NCBI RefSeq assembly: GCF_000738675.1
Contig: NZ_JPUX01000002.1
Location: forward strand, 186,001-250,000
From: Serratia nematodiphila DZ0503SBS1
GTDB lineage: Bacteria; Pseudomonadota; Gammaproteobacteria; Enterobacterales; Enterobacteriaceae
DNA: 64,000 bases
Direction: 5' to 3'
In this document: piece after piece, positions 45,140 through 53,153 of the stretch
How the letters are laid out: the number at the start of each line of letters is the position of its first letter
Position numbering within the stretch: position 1 is the first letter of the stretch
Translations under genes and position numbers: made by a program
The notes under the pieces: model-generated
Told to the model about the DNA's origin: nothing
The model's database searches: none
What the model saw: only the letters and a program-made list of their open reading frames with translations

Positions 45140-45160
45140 ACCCGCAAGCCATTAGCCCAC

Positions 45161-45208
45161 TAAGCTGATAGCTTAATAAGTTATTTAATTGATAACCTCT
45201 TAGCTTAT
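45161..45208. repeat. AT-rich repeat cluster before dld, related to the parA-region repeats
   Basis: Contains the palindrome TAAGCTGATAGCTTA (45161-45175), then AGCTTAATAAGTTA (45170-45183), identical in reverse complement to 26832-26845 and sharing 12 bases with 27038-27049. A further TTAGCTTA follows at 45200. It lies between map and dld, where it may be an operator for dld or a distant binding site for the ParA partner protein. Confidence 0.5.
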
Positions 45209-45265
45209 TGCGCGGCACTCCGGCGCCGCGGTTAAGGCGACGGGGATGACAGGGAGACAGGCAGC

Positions 45266-46972
45266 ATGCAGTCAGGCAATCAGACGTTTATCAATCAGCT
45301 CAAGGACATCGTCGGCGGCCCGCAGCTGTTGACCGGCGATCGCAACACCGAGCGTTATCGCAAGGGCTTCCGCTCCGGCGAAGGCCAGGCGTTGGCGGTG
45401 GTGTTTCCCACCAGCCTGCTGCAGCTGTGGCGCATTCTGCAGGCCTGCGTGGCCGCCGACAAAATCGTCATCATGCAGGCCGCCAATACCGGCCTGACCG
45501 AAGGCTCAACCCCCAGCGGCAACGACTATGACCGTGATATCGTCATCGTCAGCACCCTGCGCCTCGATCATATTCAGGTGCTGGACAACGGCAAGCAGGT
45601 GGTCGGTTTTCCCGGCAGCACCCTGCACCACCTCGAGAAATTGCTCAAACCCTACGGCCGCGAACCGCATTCGGTGATCGGCTCTTCCTGCATCGGCGCC
45701 TCGGTGATTGGCGGCGTGTGCAACAACTCCGGCGGCTCGCTGGTGAAACGCGGCCCGGCCTATACCGAAATGGCGCTGTACGCCCAGCTAGGGGAAGACG
45801 GCCAGCTGCGCCTGGTGAACCATCTGGGCATCCGGCTTGGCGACACGCCGGAAGAGATCCTCACCCGGCTGGAAAAAGGCGACTATCGCCCGGAGGACGT
45901 CGAATACGGTGAGCTGCGCGCCTCGGATAACGAATACGCCAGCCGGGTGCGCGACGTCGATGCCGACACCCCTTCCCGCTTCAACGCCGACAAACGCCGC
46001 CTGTACGAGGCCTCCGGCTGCGCCGGCAAGCTGGCAGTGTTCGCGGTGCGGCTTGACACCTTCGAGAAAGAGGGCAAAGAACAGGTGTTCTATATCGGCA
46101 CCAACGACACCGCGGTGCTGACCGAACTGCGCCGCCACATGCTGAGCAAATTCGAAAACCTGCCGGTGGCCGGTGAATACATGCACCGCGATATCTTCGA
46201 CATCGCCGAGGTGTACGGCAAAGACACCTTCATGATGATCGACAAGCTCGGCACCGATCAGATGCCGCGCTTCTTCACCCTGAAAGGCCGCATGGACGCC
46301 AGCCTCAACAAGCTGCCGCTGCTGCCGCACAACCTGACCGATCGGCTGATGCAGGGCCTGAGCCATCTGGCGCCGAGCCACCTGCCGAGGCGCATGAAGG
46401 AATACCGCGAACGTTTCGAACACCACCTGCTGCTGAAGATGGCCGGCCCCGGCGTAGACGAAGCGCAGCGCTACCTGACCGACTATTTCGCCCAGGCCGA
46501 AGGCGCCTTCTTCGCCTGCACGCCTGACGAAGGCAAAAAGGCCTTCCTGCACCGCTTCGCCGCCGCCGGCGCCGCGGTGCGCTACCACGCGGTGCACGCC
46601 GACAAGGTGGAGGATATTCTGGCGCTGGACATCGCCCTGCGCCGCAACGACACCGACTGGTTCGAAACGCTGCCGCCGGAAATCGACAGTCAGTTGGTGC
46701 ATAAGCTGTATTACGGCCACTTTATGTGCCACGTCTTCCACCAGGACTACGTGGTGAAAAAAGGCGTGGACAGCCACGCGCTGAAGGAAAAGATGCTCGA
46801 GATCCTCAACCGGCGCGGCGCCGAGTACCCGGCGGAGCATAACGTCGGCCACCTGTACCACGCCAAACCGGATCTGCAGGCGTTCTACCGCACCGCCGAT
46901 CCGACCAACAGCTTCAACCCCGGCATCGGCAAAACCAGCAAACGCAAAGGCTGGGCCGAAGACCCCCGCTAA
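45266..46972 (+). CDS. dld: quinone-dependent D-lactate dehydrogenase
   Basis: 568 residues (571 in E. coli). FAD-binding segment MQAANTGLTEGSTPSGNDYD and SSCIGASVIGGVCNNSGGSL are conserved, as is the C-terminal membrane-association and cap domain (EIDSQLVHKLYYGHFMCHVF, NVGHLYHAKPDL, NPGIGKTSKRKGW). It is a peripheral inner-membrane flavoprotein that oxidises D-lactate to pyruvate and reduces quinone. In E. coli dld adjoins bglX; here five genes separate them. Confidence 0.95.
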   Translation: MQSGNQTFINQLKDIVGGPQLLTGDRNTERYRKGFRSGEGQALAVVFPTSLLQLWRILQACVAADKIVIMQAANTGLTEGSTPSGNDYDRDIVIVSTLRLDHIQVLDNGKQVVGFPGSTLHHLEKLLKPYGREPHSVIGSSCIGASVIGGVCNNSGGSLVKRGPAYTEMALYAQLGEDGQLRLVNHLGIRLGDTPEEILTRLEKGDYRPEDVEYGELRASDNEYASRVRDVDADTPSRFNADKRRLYEASGCAGKLAVFAVRLDTFEKEGKEQVFYIGTNDTAVLTELRRHMLSKFENLPVAGEYMHRDIFDIAEVYGKDTFMMIDKLGTDQMPRFFTLKGRMDASLNKLPLLPHNLTDRLMQGLSHLAPSHLPRRMKEYRERFEHHLLLKMAGPGVDEAQRYLTDYFAQAEGAFFACTPDEGKKAFLHRFAAAGAAVRYHAVHADKVEDILALDIALRRNDTDWFETLPPEIDSQLVHKLYYGHFMCHVFHQDYVVKKGVDSHALKEKMLEILNRRGAEYPAEHNVGHLYHAKPDLQAFYRTADPTNSFNPGIGKTSKRKGWAEDPR

Positions 46973-47035
46973 GAGCGCCCGATTGGCCTGCCGACGCGGG
47001 CCACCTCACCTTCCTGTTGACCTTCAATGACCCAT

Positions 47036-48043
47036 TCAGCGTTCCGCGCGCAGCAGCAAGGAGACGATGAACGCGCCCCCCAGCCCCGCCGTAATGATGC
47101 CGATGGGCAGCTCCTGATTGGGGATCAGGCTGCGGCTGAGCATGTCGCCGCCGGTCAGCAGCATCGCCCCCAGCAGGCCGCACATCGGCACGGACAAGCG
47201 GTGGCGCACGCCCACCAGGCGCCGGGCCAGATAAGGCACCATCAGCCCGACAAAACCGATCACGCCCGTCAGCGAAACGAGAAACGCCGTGGACAGTGCG
47301 CAGCACAGAAAGGTCTCGGTGCGCAGGCGCGCGACGTTGACCCCCATCGAATGGGCGGTGTGCTCGCCCGCCAGCAGCGCGTCCAGCGCCCGCCAACGCA
47401 GCGCCGTAAACCCGGCCAGCAGCGCGAAACTCGCCAACGGAATGAACAGATTATCCCAACGCGCCAGCCCCAGCCCGCCCAGCGACCAGAACAACACCGA
47501 ACCGGCCGCCCGCTGATCGCCGGAAAACACCAGGTAGCTGGTGAGCGCGCTGAACAAAAACGAGACCGCCAGGCCGCAGACGATCAGCTGCTCGGCGCGC
47601 CTGACCCGGCTGACGCGAAACAGGATCATCACCGCCATCGCGGACAAAATGCCGCCGGCGAAAGCGGACAGCGGCAACGTCAGCGCGCCCAGCGCATCGC
47701 CGAAGCGCGTGATGACCAGCACCGCGCCGGCGGAGGCGCCGGAGGAGAGCCCAAACAGAAAAGGATCGGCCAGCTCATTGCGGGTGGTGGTCTGCAGCAA
47801 CGCGCCGGTCATCGCCAGCCCGGCGCCGGTCAACGCCGCCAACAGGGCTCTGGGCATTCGCAGTTGCACGACGATGGTATCCAGCATGCCGGAGAGGGGC
47901 GCCGAACCGAGCCCTAACGCCGCCAATGCCTGCCGCCATGACAGCGCGACACTGCCCAGCTGCAGGCTCCAGATCATTAGCCCACACAATACCGACAGCG
48001 CCAGCGGCGCGAGCAGCATAAATCGCCGGGTCGGCGAGTTCAT
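47036..48043 (-). CDS. FecCD-family iron(siderophore) ABC permease
   Basis: 335 residues with nine or ten spans. Family motifs include RMPRALLAALTGAGLAMTGA, NELADPFLFGLSSGASAGAV, and the C-terminal GVIGFVGLMVPYLARRLVG that docks on the ATPase. Its ATG overlaps the stop of the binding-protein gene (ATGA). It is the last gene of a three-gene importer operon; no TonB-dependent receptor is in the window. Confidence 0.9.
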   Translation of the reverse strand: MNSPTRRFMLLAPLALSVLCGLMIWSLQLGSVALSWRQALAALGLGSAPLSGMLDTIVVQLRMPRALLAALTGAGLAMTGALLQTTTRNELADPFLFGLSSGASAGAVLVITRFGDALGALTLPLSAFAGGILSAMAVMILFRVSRVRRAEQLIVCGLAVSFLFSALTSYLVFSGDQRAAGSVLFWSLGGLGLARWDNLFIPLASFALLAGFTALRWRALDALLAGEHTAHSMGVNVARLRTETFLCCALSTAFLVSLTGVIGFVGLMVPYLARRLVGVRHRLSVPMCGLLGAMLLTGGDMLSRSLIPNQELPIGIITAGLGGAFIVSLLLRAER

Positions 48044-49002
48044 TCAGCCTCCGGCGCGTACAGCGCCCGCGCCAGCTTTTCCACCGCGCCGATGTTGGCC
48101 GGCCCCGGCGTCAGCTCCGCATACTGCAGTTTCAGATAACGGTGGTGCCGTACCGCGGGGGTCAATTTCATCAACGGGTGAGACTCGAGGAAGCGCCGCA
48201 GCGCATCGGCCCCCGAACCGGTCTGGTAATCCAGCAGAATAATGAAGTCGGGCTCGGCCGCCGCCACCGCCTCCCAGGACGCCGTCGTCCAGCTCGCCGG
48301 CAAATCGTCCATCACGTTGCGGCCGCCCGCCGCTTCGATGATCGCCGTCGGCATGGCGTAATTGCCGCTGGTAAAAGGCTTCTCCTCCCCCGAGTCATAG
48401 ACGAACACCTTGAGCGGCGTCTGACCCGCCGGTCTGACTGGCAGCGCGGCCAACCGGCGCCGCCAGCCTTCAACCAACGCGGCGGCCTCTTGCGGCTTGC
48501 CGAAAATCTTGCCGAGCTTCAGCTCATCGTCATACAGCAGGTTCATATCGGCCTTCTGCGGCCGCCCGCCGGCCTGCACGCAGCTCTCGCTCAACACCAG
48601 CGTTTTGATGCCGAACGGGGCGAGCTTCTCCGGCGTGACGTCGCCGCCGATCTTCATACCGTAATTCCAGCCGGCGAAGAAGAAATCCGGCTGCGCCGCC
48701 AGCAACGTTTCCAAAGCGGGATATTTCGGCGCCAGTTCGGGAATGGCGCCCATCGCCGCCTTGAAGTCGGGCGTCAGTTTGTACCAGCCGGTGATACCGG
48801 TCAGCCCGACAATGCGATCCTGCAGATGGAGCGCAAAGGCCATCTCGGCCATGTTGATGTCGTTGATGACGGCGCGTTGAGGCGCCTGGTTGAAGGTGAT
48901 CGGCGAACCGCAGCTGTCTACGGTGACGGGAAATTTTTCGGCCGCCGCCGCCCCACCGGCCAGCAGCAGGAGCAGGAGCAGGGGGAATACGCGTGTGTTC
49001 AT
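48040..49002 (-). CDS. iron-type ABC transporter periplasmic binding protein
   Basis: 320 residues from ATG 49002, which starts a signal peptide (MNTRVFPLLLLLLLAGGAAA); an in-frame start at 49041 adds 13 polar residues and is less likely. Type III (BtuF/FhuD-like) binding fold: VDSCGSPITFNQAPQRAVI, DRIVGLTGI, and EPDFIILLDYQTG. The substrate (ferric siderophore, haem or cobalamin) cannot be read from sequence. Second gene of the operon. Confidence 0.85.
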   Translation of the reverse strand: MNTRVFPLLLLLLLAGGAAAAEKFPVTVDSCGSPITFNQAPQRAVINDINMAEMAFALHLQDRIVGLTGITGWYKLTPDFKAAMGAIPELAPKYPALETLLAAQPDFFFAGWNYGMKIGGDVTPEKLAPFGIKTLVLSESCVQAGGRPQKADMNLLYDDELKLGKIFGKPQEAAALVEGWRRRLAALPVRPAGQTPLKVFVYDSGEEKPFTSGNYAMPTAIIEAAGGRNVMDDLPASWTTASWEAVAAAEPDFIILLDYQTGSGADALRRFLESHPLMKLTPAVRHHRYLKLQYAELTPGPANIGAVEKLARALYAPEAE

Positions 49003-49018
49003 ATTTCTCTCTGGTTTA

Positions 49019-49798
49019 TCAAGCGCAATGGGGAACGTCAAAAATACGCAGCGTTTTCCCGCTGACGGGGTGCGCCACCTTGAAACTGTTCATGCCGAAC
49101 ACCGGCAAAATCACCGGGGTCTGCAACACCGCCTCGGGCGTACCACAGGCTACCTGGCGGCTTTCGTTGAGCACCAGGATCCGATCGGCAAACGCCTCCG
49201 CCACGGGCAAATCGTGCAGCACCGCAATCACGGCGATATCTTTATTTTTCACTAACGACAGCAGCGCCGAGCGCCCGGGCGGATCGAGATGATTGGTCGG
49301 TTCATCCAGCAACAACAGCTCGGGAGACTGCGCCAACGCCCGGGCCAGTGCGGCGCGCTGGCGCTGGCCGCCCGAGAGCCGCCCTAACGGGTGGTGCCTG
49401 AGCGGCGCCAGCCCGGTTTCCCCGATGGCCTCGTCAACGATGCGCCTTCCCGTCGCAGAGCGTTCGCCATGCGGTAAACGGCCCAACGCCACGTAATCCT
49501 CAACCGACAGCCGCAAATCCGGCAGATCGTTTTGCGCCAGAAAGGCGATGCTTCTGGCGCGCTCCGCCGCCGGCCACGCGGACAAGGCGCGCCCTCGCCA
49601 GTAAATGCCGCCGCTGTCCGGCCGCGTTTCGCCGATCAGGGTGCGCAACAGGCTGGACTTGCCGCTGCCGTTGGGGCCGATCACCGCCAGCTTCTCACCG
49701 GCGCGGAGCGCGAAATGGATGTTGTCGAGTATCAATTCCCCGCCGTGGCCGGTCAGGCTAACTCCATCAACATGGAGGATGTCGTGAGCTGAATTCAT
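49019..49798 (-). CDS. iron-type ABC transporter ATP-binding protein
   Basis: 259 residues. Walker A GPNGSGKSS, signature LSGGQRQR, Walker B LLLLDEPTNHLD and switch AVLHDL are present, the FepC/BtuD type. ATGs at 49801 and 49798 are adjacent and neither has a good SD. First gene of the operon; a perfect Fur box lies about 175 bp upstream. Confidence 0.9.
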   Translation of the reverse strand: MNSAHDILHVDGVSLTGHGGELILDNIHFALRAGEKLAVIGPNGSGKSSLLRTLIGETRPDSGGIYWRGRALSAWPAAERARSIAFLAQNDLPDLRLSVEDYVALGRLPHGERSATGRRIVDEAIGETGLAPLRHHPLGRLSGGQRQRAALARALAQSPELLLLDEPTNHLDPPGRSALLSLVKNKDIAVIAVLHDLPVAEAFADRILVLNESRQVACGTPEAVLQTPVILPVFGMNSFKVAHPVSGKTLRIFDVPHCA

Positions 49799-49809
49799 CA
49801 TGCATAAAT

Positions 49810-49824
49810 TGTTATATTATAACA
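49810..49824 (-). promoter_or_regulatory. palindromic -10 region before the iron ABC operon
   Basis: TGTTATA-T-TATAACA is a perfect palindrome containing TATAAT in the minus-strand reading. It lies ten bases before the ATPase start, so a transcript from it would have almost no leader. It may be a promoter with an overlapping operator. Confidence 0.4.
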
Positions 49825-49970
49825 TATCAGTGTTTTTTACCACGATTGCTCGCCTTCTGCAAAAGCGAATCGCAAACTCTTCTGCCGCACGCGCTGCGTG
49901 AAGCAAGGCAGAGGGCAAGCCGCGCCCTGCGTCAAAACGGCGTGATTAAAGCAACATAGCACACCTTTTT

Positions 49971-50001
49971 ATTAATGATAATGATTTTCATTATCATTAA
50001 T
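49971..50001. promoter_or_regulatory. perfect Fur box
   Basis: Arms ATTAATGATAATGA and TCATTATCATTAAT, 14 bases each, around TTT. They contain the GATAATGAT and ATCATTATC halves of the Fur consensus. On the minus strand a -35-like TTATCA overlaps it, followed after 17 bases by TATGTT, giving a Fur-repressed promoter for the iron ABC operon. On the plus strand a second promoter begins 18 bp away, so the divergent small ORF and exporter may also respond to iron. Confidence 0.8.
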
Positions 50002-50018
50002 ATCTCTGTGATTTCCGA

Positions 50019-50047
50019 TTGCACGCCCCGCTGAACTTGGTTATGTT
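50019..50047 (+). promoter_or_regulatory. sigma-70-type promoter for the small ORF and EamA-type exporter
   Basis: TTGCAC, 17-base spacer, TATGTT. Transcription would begin near 50053, about 34 bp before the small ORF and 280 bp before the exporter. Confidence 0.6.
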
Positions 50048-50086
50048 TGAGGCGACTGGTTTCATTCACGGTTTTCAGGAACTCAC

Positions 50087-50233
50087 ATGACCTACCTGGC
50101 GCACAGCACAGATCCGACAAACGCGACCGTTCCGGCCGTCGTTTTGCTGTGTGCTTCCTCCGCCCCACCCGCCGTTTCTTCTGTCGTTTCTGCGGTTGCC
50201 GCTTACCCGCCACGCCTTGTGGTTGTGCGTTAA
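50087..50233 (+). CDS. putative 48-residue leader peptide, Val/Ala-rich
   Basis: ATG 50087 has AGGA seven bases upstream and a good promoter. The 48 residues include ten Val and many Ala, Ser and Pro (PAVVLLCASSAPPAVSSVV, ending PPRLVVVR). Its TAA overlaps TAAGCC, one arm of a set of alternative hairpins leading to the exporter start. This is the layout of a leader peptide whose translation controls a downstream gene. No homologue is recognised. Confidence 0.5.
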   Translation: MTYLAHSTDPTNATVPAVVLLCASSAPPAVSSVVSAVAAYPPRLVVVR

Positions 50234-50329
50234 GCCAAACCGACTTTTTACCTCCGGCTTAGTGATCTGTTGCGTTCATGCGTAGACCGCCGCGCGCGCC
50301 GGAGCCTGTAATTTTCACGACAGGTGAAA
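50231..50329 (+). promoter_or_regulatory. mutually exclusive hairpins before the EamA-type exporter
   Basis: TAAGCC (50231-50236, at the leader stop) pairs with GGCTTA (50256-50261). The overlapping CTCCGGC (50252-50258) pairs instead with GCCGGAG (50298-50304). Downstream, TTTCAC/GTGAAA (50313-50318 and 50324-50329) or CCTGT/ACAGG (50305-50309 and 50320-50324) hides the exporter SD AGGTGA. Ribosomes on the leader could switch these pairings. Confidence 0.5.
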
Positions 50330-50334
50330 TTGAT

Positions 50335-51186
50335 ATGCGATTACCTTCTCTCTGGGCCAATGCCGGCCTGGCTACGCTGTTCGTCCTGCTCTGGAGCAGC
50401 GGCGCGATCTTCTCCCGTTGGGGATTGGAGCACGCCTCCGCCTTCGCTTTTCTGTTCTTCCGCTGCGCCATCGCGCTGGCGGTGCTGTTGGCCATCGGCC
50501 TGTGGCGGCGCCAGTGCCTGCCCGCCCCCGGCACCCGCCGGCGCGTCGCGCTGATCGGCGTGTTGATGATCGGCAGCTATCAGATCTGCTATCTGCTGGC
50601 GTTGGAACAGGGCATTACGCCCGGCGTGCTGGCCACATTGCTCGGCGTACAGCCGATCCTCACCCAGTTCATCACCGAACGGCGCTGCACCGGGCTGCGC
50701 GCATTCGGGCTGGCGCTGGCGATGGCCGGGCTGACGCTGGTGGTGTACCAAAGCCTGATGGTGGCTCATTTCTCGCCGAGCGGCATGCTGTTCGCCTTTA
50801 TCGCATTGGGGAGCATGACCGCCGGCACCCTGCTGCAAAAGGGCATGACGCAGCCGCCGCTGGCGGTCTTGCCGCTGCAGTATGCCATCGGGCTATTGAT
50901 GTGTACGCTGGCGCTGCCGTTTGAGCCGCTGCGGGTCGACTGGCGGCCTGAGTTCGTGCGGCCGCTGCTGTGGATGGCGGTGGTGATCTCGGTGCTGGCG
51001 ACGTTCTTGCTGTATCACCTGATCCAGCGCGGCAACCTGGTGCAGGTCACCAGCCTGTTCTATCTGATCCCGGCGGTGACCGCCCTGCTGGATTATCTGC
51101 TGCTCGGCCACGCGCTGGCCGCGCTGAGCCTGTTGGGGATGGCGGGCATCGTGCTCGGCGTGATGCTGGTTTTCCGCCGCGCATAA
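50335..51186 (+). CDS. EamA/DMT-family exporter
   Basis: 283 residues with ten spans and two EamA repeats: WANAGLATLFVLLWSSGAIF and RWGLEHASAFAFLFFR at the start, LGVQPILTQFITERR between repeats. ATG 50335 follows AGGTGA by seven bases and opens the first span; ATG 50278 would add 19 residues without SD. The substrate is unknown. It is preceded by a small ORF and alternative hairpins and may be Fur-linked by the divergent region. Confidence 0.83.
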   Translation: MRLPSLWANAGLATLFVLLWSSGAIFSRWGLEHASAFAFLFFRCAIALAVLLAIGLWRRQCLPAPGTRRRVALIGVLMIGSYQICYLLALEQGITPGVLATLLGVQPILTQFITERRCTGLRAFGLALAMAGLTLVVYQSLMVAHFSPSGMLFAFIALGSMTAGTLLQKGMTQPPLAVLPLQYAIGLLMCTLALPFEPLRVDWRPEFVRPLLWMAVVISVLATFLLYHLIQRGNLVQVTSLFYLIPAVTALLDYLLLGHALAALSLLGMAGIVLGVMLVFRRA

Positions 51187-51190
51187 AAGC

Positions 51191-51224
51191 AAAAGCCCCC
51201 GCGCCGTTCCACCGGCGCGGGGGC
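51191..51224 (-). terminator. Rho-independent terminator of yohC
   Basis: GCCCCCGCGCC and GGCGCGGGGGC, 11-base stem, followed on the minus strand by TTTTGCTTTT. It ends yohC 20 bp after its stop and probably also the exporter on the plus strand. Confidence 0.85.
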
Positions 51225-51243
51225 GACAACAACAGCCGTTAAC

Positions 51244-51834
51244 TCAGAATAACCAGGAACCGTACCCCCACAGCAGCACCGTCACCCCAAGCAGCAGCTC
51301 GAGCAACAGAATGCCGATAGCGAAGGTCGAGCTGGAGAAGATGAACCCTTCCTTACTGTCGATATTCAGGAAGTGCGGGATCCCCAGATTCAGCAGATAG
51401 CCCGAATAGCACAGGCCGATAATGCCGACAAACAGACACAGCCAGACGACCGGATAAAGCGCCACTACCCCGCTGAGGAACATCGGGGTCGCCACGTAGC
51501 CGGCGAACACCATGCAGCGGTGCAGGCTGGGGCGCGATTCATAACGCCGCGCCATCCAGTGAATGACTTTCCCCATGGCCGCTACGCCCGCCAGCATCAG
51601 CAGGTAGAACGCCACGGCGGTATAAAGCGCGGTAAACATGTCGAGCCTGATGGCATGTCCCTCGCCGGAGAGCCAGCCCAACTGGGTGGTGCCGATAAAG
51701 GCGCAGACCACCGGGATGGCTGCCAAGAGCAACACGTGATGGGTGTATAGGTGCGAGACGCTTTCATTCTCGCTTTTGATCTGTTCGAACTCGGCGCTGG
51801 GATGCGCCAGAAGTCCCCAAACATGACTGACCAT
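51244..51834 (-). CDS. yohC: YIP1-family inner-membrane protein YohC
   Basis: 196 residues with five spans, closely following E. coli YohC: SHVWGLLAHPSAEF, YTHHVLLLAAIPVVCAFIGT, LHRCMVFAGYVATPMFLSG, SSSTFAIGILLLELLLGVT and ending in GYGSWLF. Function unknown. The gene has a leader of about 100 bases with alternative hairpins. Confidence 0.93.
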   Translation of the reverse strand: MVSHVWGLLAHPSAEFEQIKSENESVSHLYTHHVLLLAAIPVVCAFIGTTQLGWLSGEGHAIRLDMFTALYTAVAFYLLMLAGVAAMGKVIHWMARRYESRPSLHRCMVFAGYVATPMFLSGVVALYPVVWLCLFVGIIGLCYSGYLLNLGIPHFLNIDSKEGFIFSSSTFAIGILLLELLLGVTVLLWGYGSWLF

Positions 51835-51837
51835 GAG

Positions 51838-51950
51838 ACACCTCCAATCTCGCCGTAGGCCGCGATCGGCGAACGAATTTCACACCTCTGACGGACTGCT
51901 ACCCGTGCGAGGATTGCGGCCACGGGGCTCTCTCCCCTGTACTAATTATA
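51838..51950 (-). promoter_or_regulatory. yohC promoter and structured leader
   Basis: A perfect TATAAT (51950-51945) starts a leader of about 100 bases. GGGG-AGAGAG-CCCC (51937-51924) competes with CCCGTG/CACGGG (51926-51921 with 51907-51902), since both use the same CCC. GGAGGTGT precedes the ATG. The alternative pairing suggests a regulatory RNA of no class I recognise. Confidence 0.4.
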
Positions 51951-52039
51951 GTCTTTCGGCGAAAAAACGTGCGGAAAGCGCAACGCCGCGGCGCTTTGTC
52001 TTATACTCCCACCATGAAAACCAGGCTGTGAGGAAGGTC

Positions 52040-52507
52040 ATGTCATCCGTTATCACCACCCGCCAGGCGGGGATCGTCGACGTCGAAGCCGGGCGCAACG
52101 TTACCGTGATCGAACCCTGCAATCTGTACGGTTGCCGGCTCGGTGACGATGTCTTCGTCGGCCCGTTCGTCGAGATCCAGCGCCACGTCAGCATCGGCGC
52201 GCGCAGTAAAATTCAGTCGCACAGCTTTATCTGCGAATACGTCACCCTCGGCGAAGCGTGCTTTGTCGGCCATGGCGTCACCTTCGCCAACGATCTGTTC
52301 AAAGACGGCGCGCCCAATGCCGATCCGGCCAGCTGGGGGCGCACCTGCATCGGCGATCGGGTGTCCATCGGCTCCGGCGCCACGATCCTGGCGGTGGAGA
52401 TCTGCAGCGACGCGGTGATCGGCGCCGGGGCGGTCGTGACCCGCGACATCACCCGCAAGGGGATCTACGCCGGCAACCCGGCGCGCCTGCTGCGGGAGCT
52501 GCCGTAA
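52040..52507 (+). CDS. hexapeptide-repeat acyltransferase (WbbJ/WbpD-like)
   Basis: 155 residues of left-handed beta-helix repeats: VIEPCNLYGCRLGDDVFVGP, VSIGARSKIQSHSFI, VSIGSGATILAVEICSDAVI and GAGAVVTRDITRKGIYAGNP. This end motif is typical of sugar N- or O-acetyltransferases such as UDP-amino-sugar N-acetyltransferases. ATG 52040 follows GAGGAAGG. Its TAA overlaps the ATG of the next gene by one base. No polysaccharide cluster is nearby. Confidence 0.82.
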   Translation: MSSVITTRQAGIVDVEAGRNVTVIEPCNLYGCRLGDDVFVGPFVEIQRHVSIGARSKIQSHSFICEYVTLGEACFVGHGVTFANDLFKDGAPNADPASWGRTCIGDRVSIGSGATILAVEICSDAVIGAGAVVTRDITRKGIYAGNPARLLRELP

Positions 52508-53049
52508 TGATCCCGGCCATCCGCATCGTGGCCATTGAGGCGCTGCCCGATGATTACCTGACGCGCGGCGATTTCGGCTTTACCATCGCCTGTTACGCCC
52601 TGCCGCAGTTCGACAGCCCGGTCGACAGCTGGCCAACCCGCCCGGTGGCGCCGTTTCGCAAACGCTATCCCCTGGCGCCGTTCGCCAACGAAGACAGCGT
52701 GACCTTCCTGGCTTATCGCCAGGACGACGCCGTTGGCCACATCACGCTGAGCAAAAACTGGAACGGCTACACCCTGATCGACGAGATCGCCGTCAGCGCT
52801 GACGCGCGCCGCCAGGGCATCGCCGGGGCGCTGCTGGACTGCGCCAAACAGTGGGCGCGGCAGCAGGAAACCTCAGGTATGATGCTCGAAACGCAGAACA
52901 ACAATCTGGCGGCCTGCCGCTGCTACCAGCACTATGGGTTTATCCTCGGCGGCATCGATCGTTTGCTGTACCGCGCCGAGCCGGAGATCGCCGATCACGA
53001 GATCGCGCTGTTCTGGTATTTGCCGTTCAATAACGAAATCGGTTACTGA
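52507..53049 (+). CDS. GNAT acetyltransferase, streptothricin-acetyltransferase-like
   Basis: 180 residues. The acetyl-CoA loop is ARRQGIAGALLDCAKQWA, followed by MMLETQNNNLAACRCYQHYG and FILGGIDRLLY, wording typical of the SatA/Sat group that acetylates streptothricin. No extended resistance locus surrounds it, and chromosomal relatives may have other substrates. Translation is coupled (TAATG) to the preceding acyltransferase. Confidence 0.8.
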   Translation: MIPAIRIVAIEALPDDYLTRGDFGFTIACYALPQFDSPVDSWPTRPVAPFRKRYPLAPFANEDSVTFLAYRQDDAVGHITLSKNWNGYTLIDEIAVSADARRQGIAGALLDCAKQWARQQETSGMMLETQNNNLAACRCYQHYGFILGGIDRLLYRAEPEIADHEIALFWYLPFNNEIGY

Positions 53050-53153
53050 TTTATCGGGCCTCATTGAGGTTATGTTTACTTTTTAACCCCTACCATCGGA
53101 TGAGAACTGTTATCACTTACTCTGATAAGCCAGCGACACCCATGGAGGGCCGT

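Noticed and set aside
49932..50213. 93-codon minus-strand ORF crossing the Fur box
   Set aside because: It runs through the operator and promoters and is Arg/Lys-rich low-complexity; no SD at its start.
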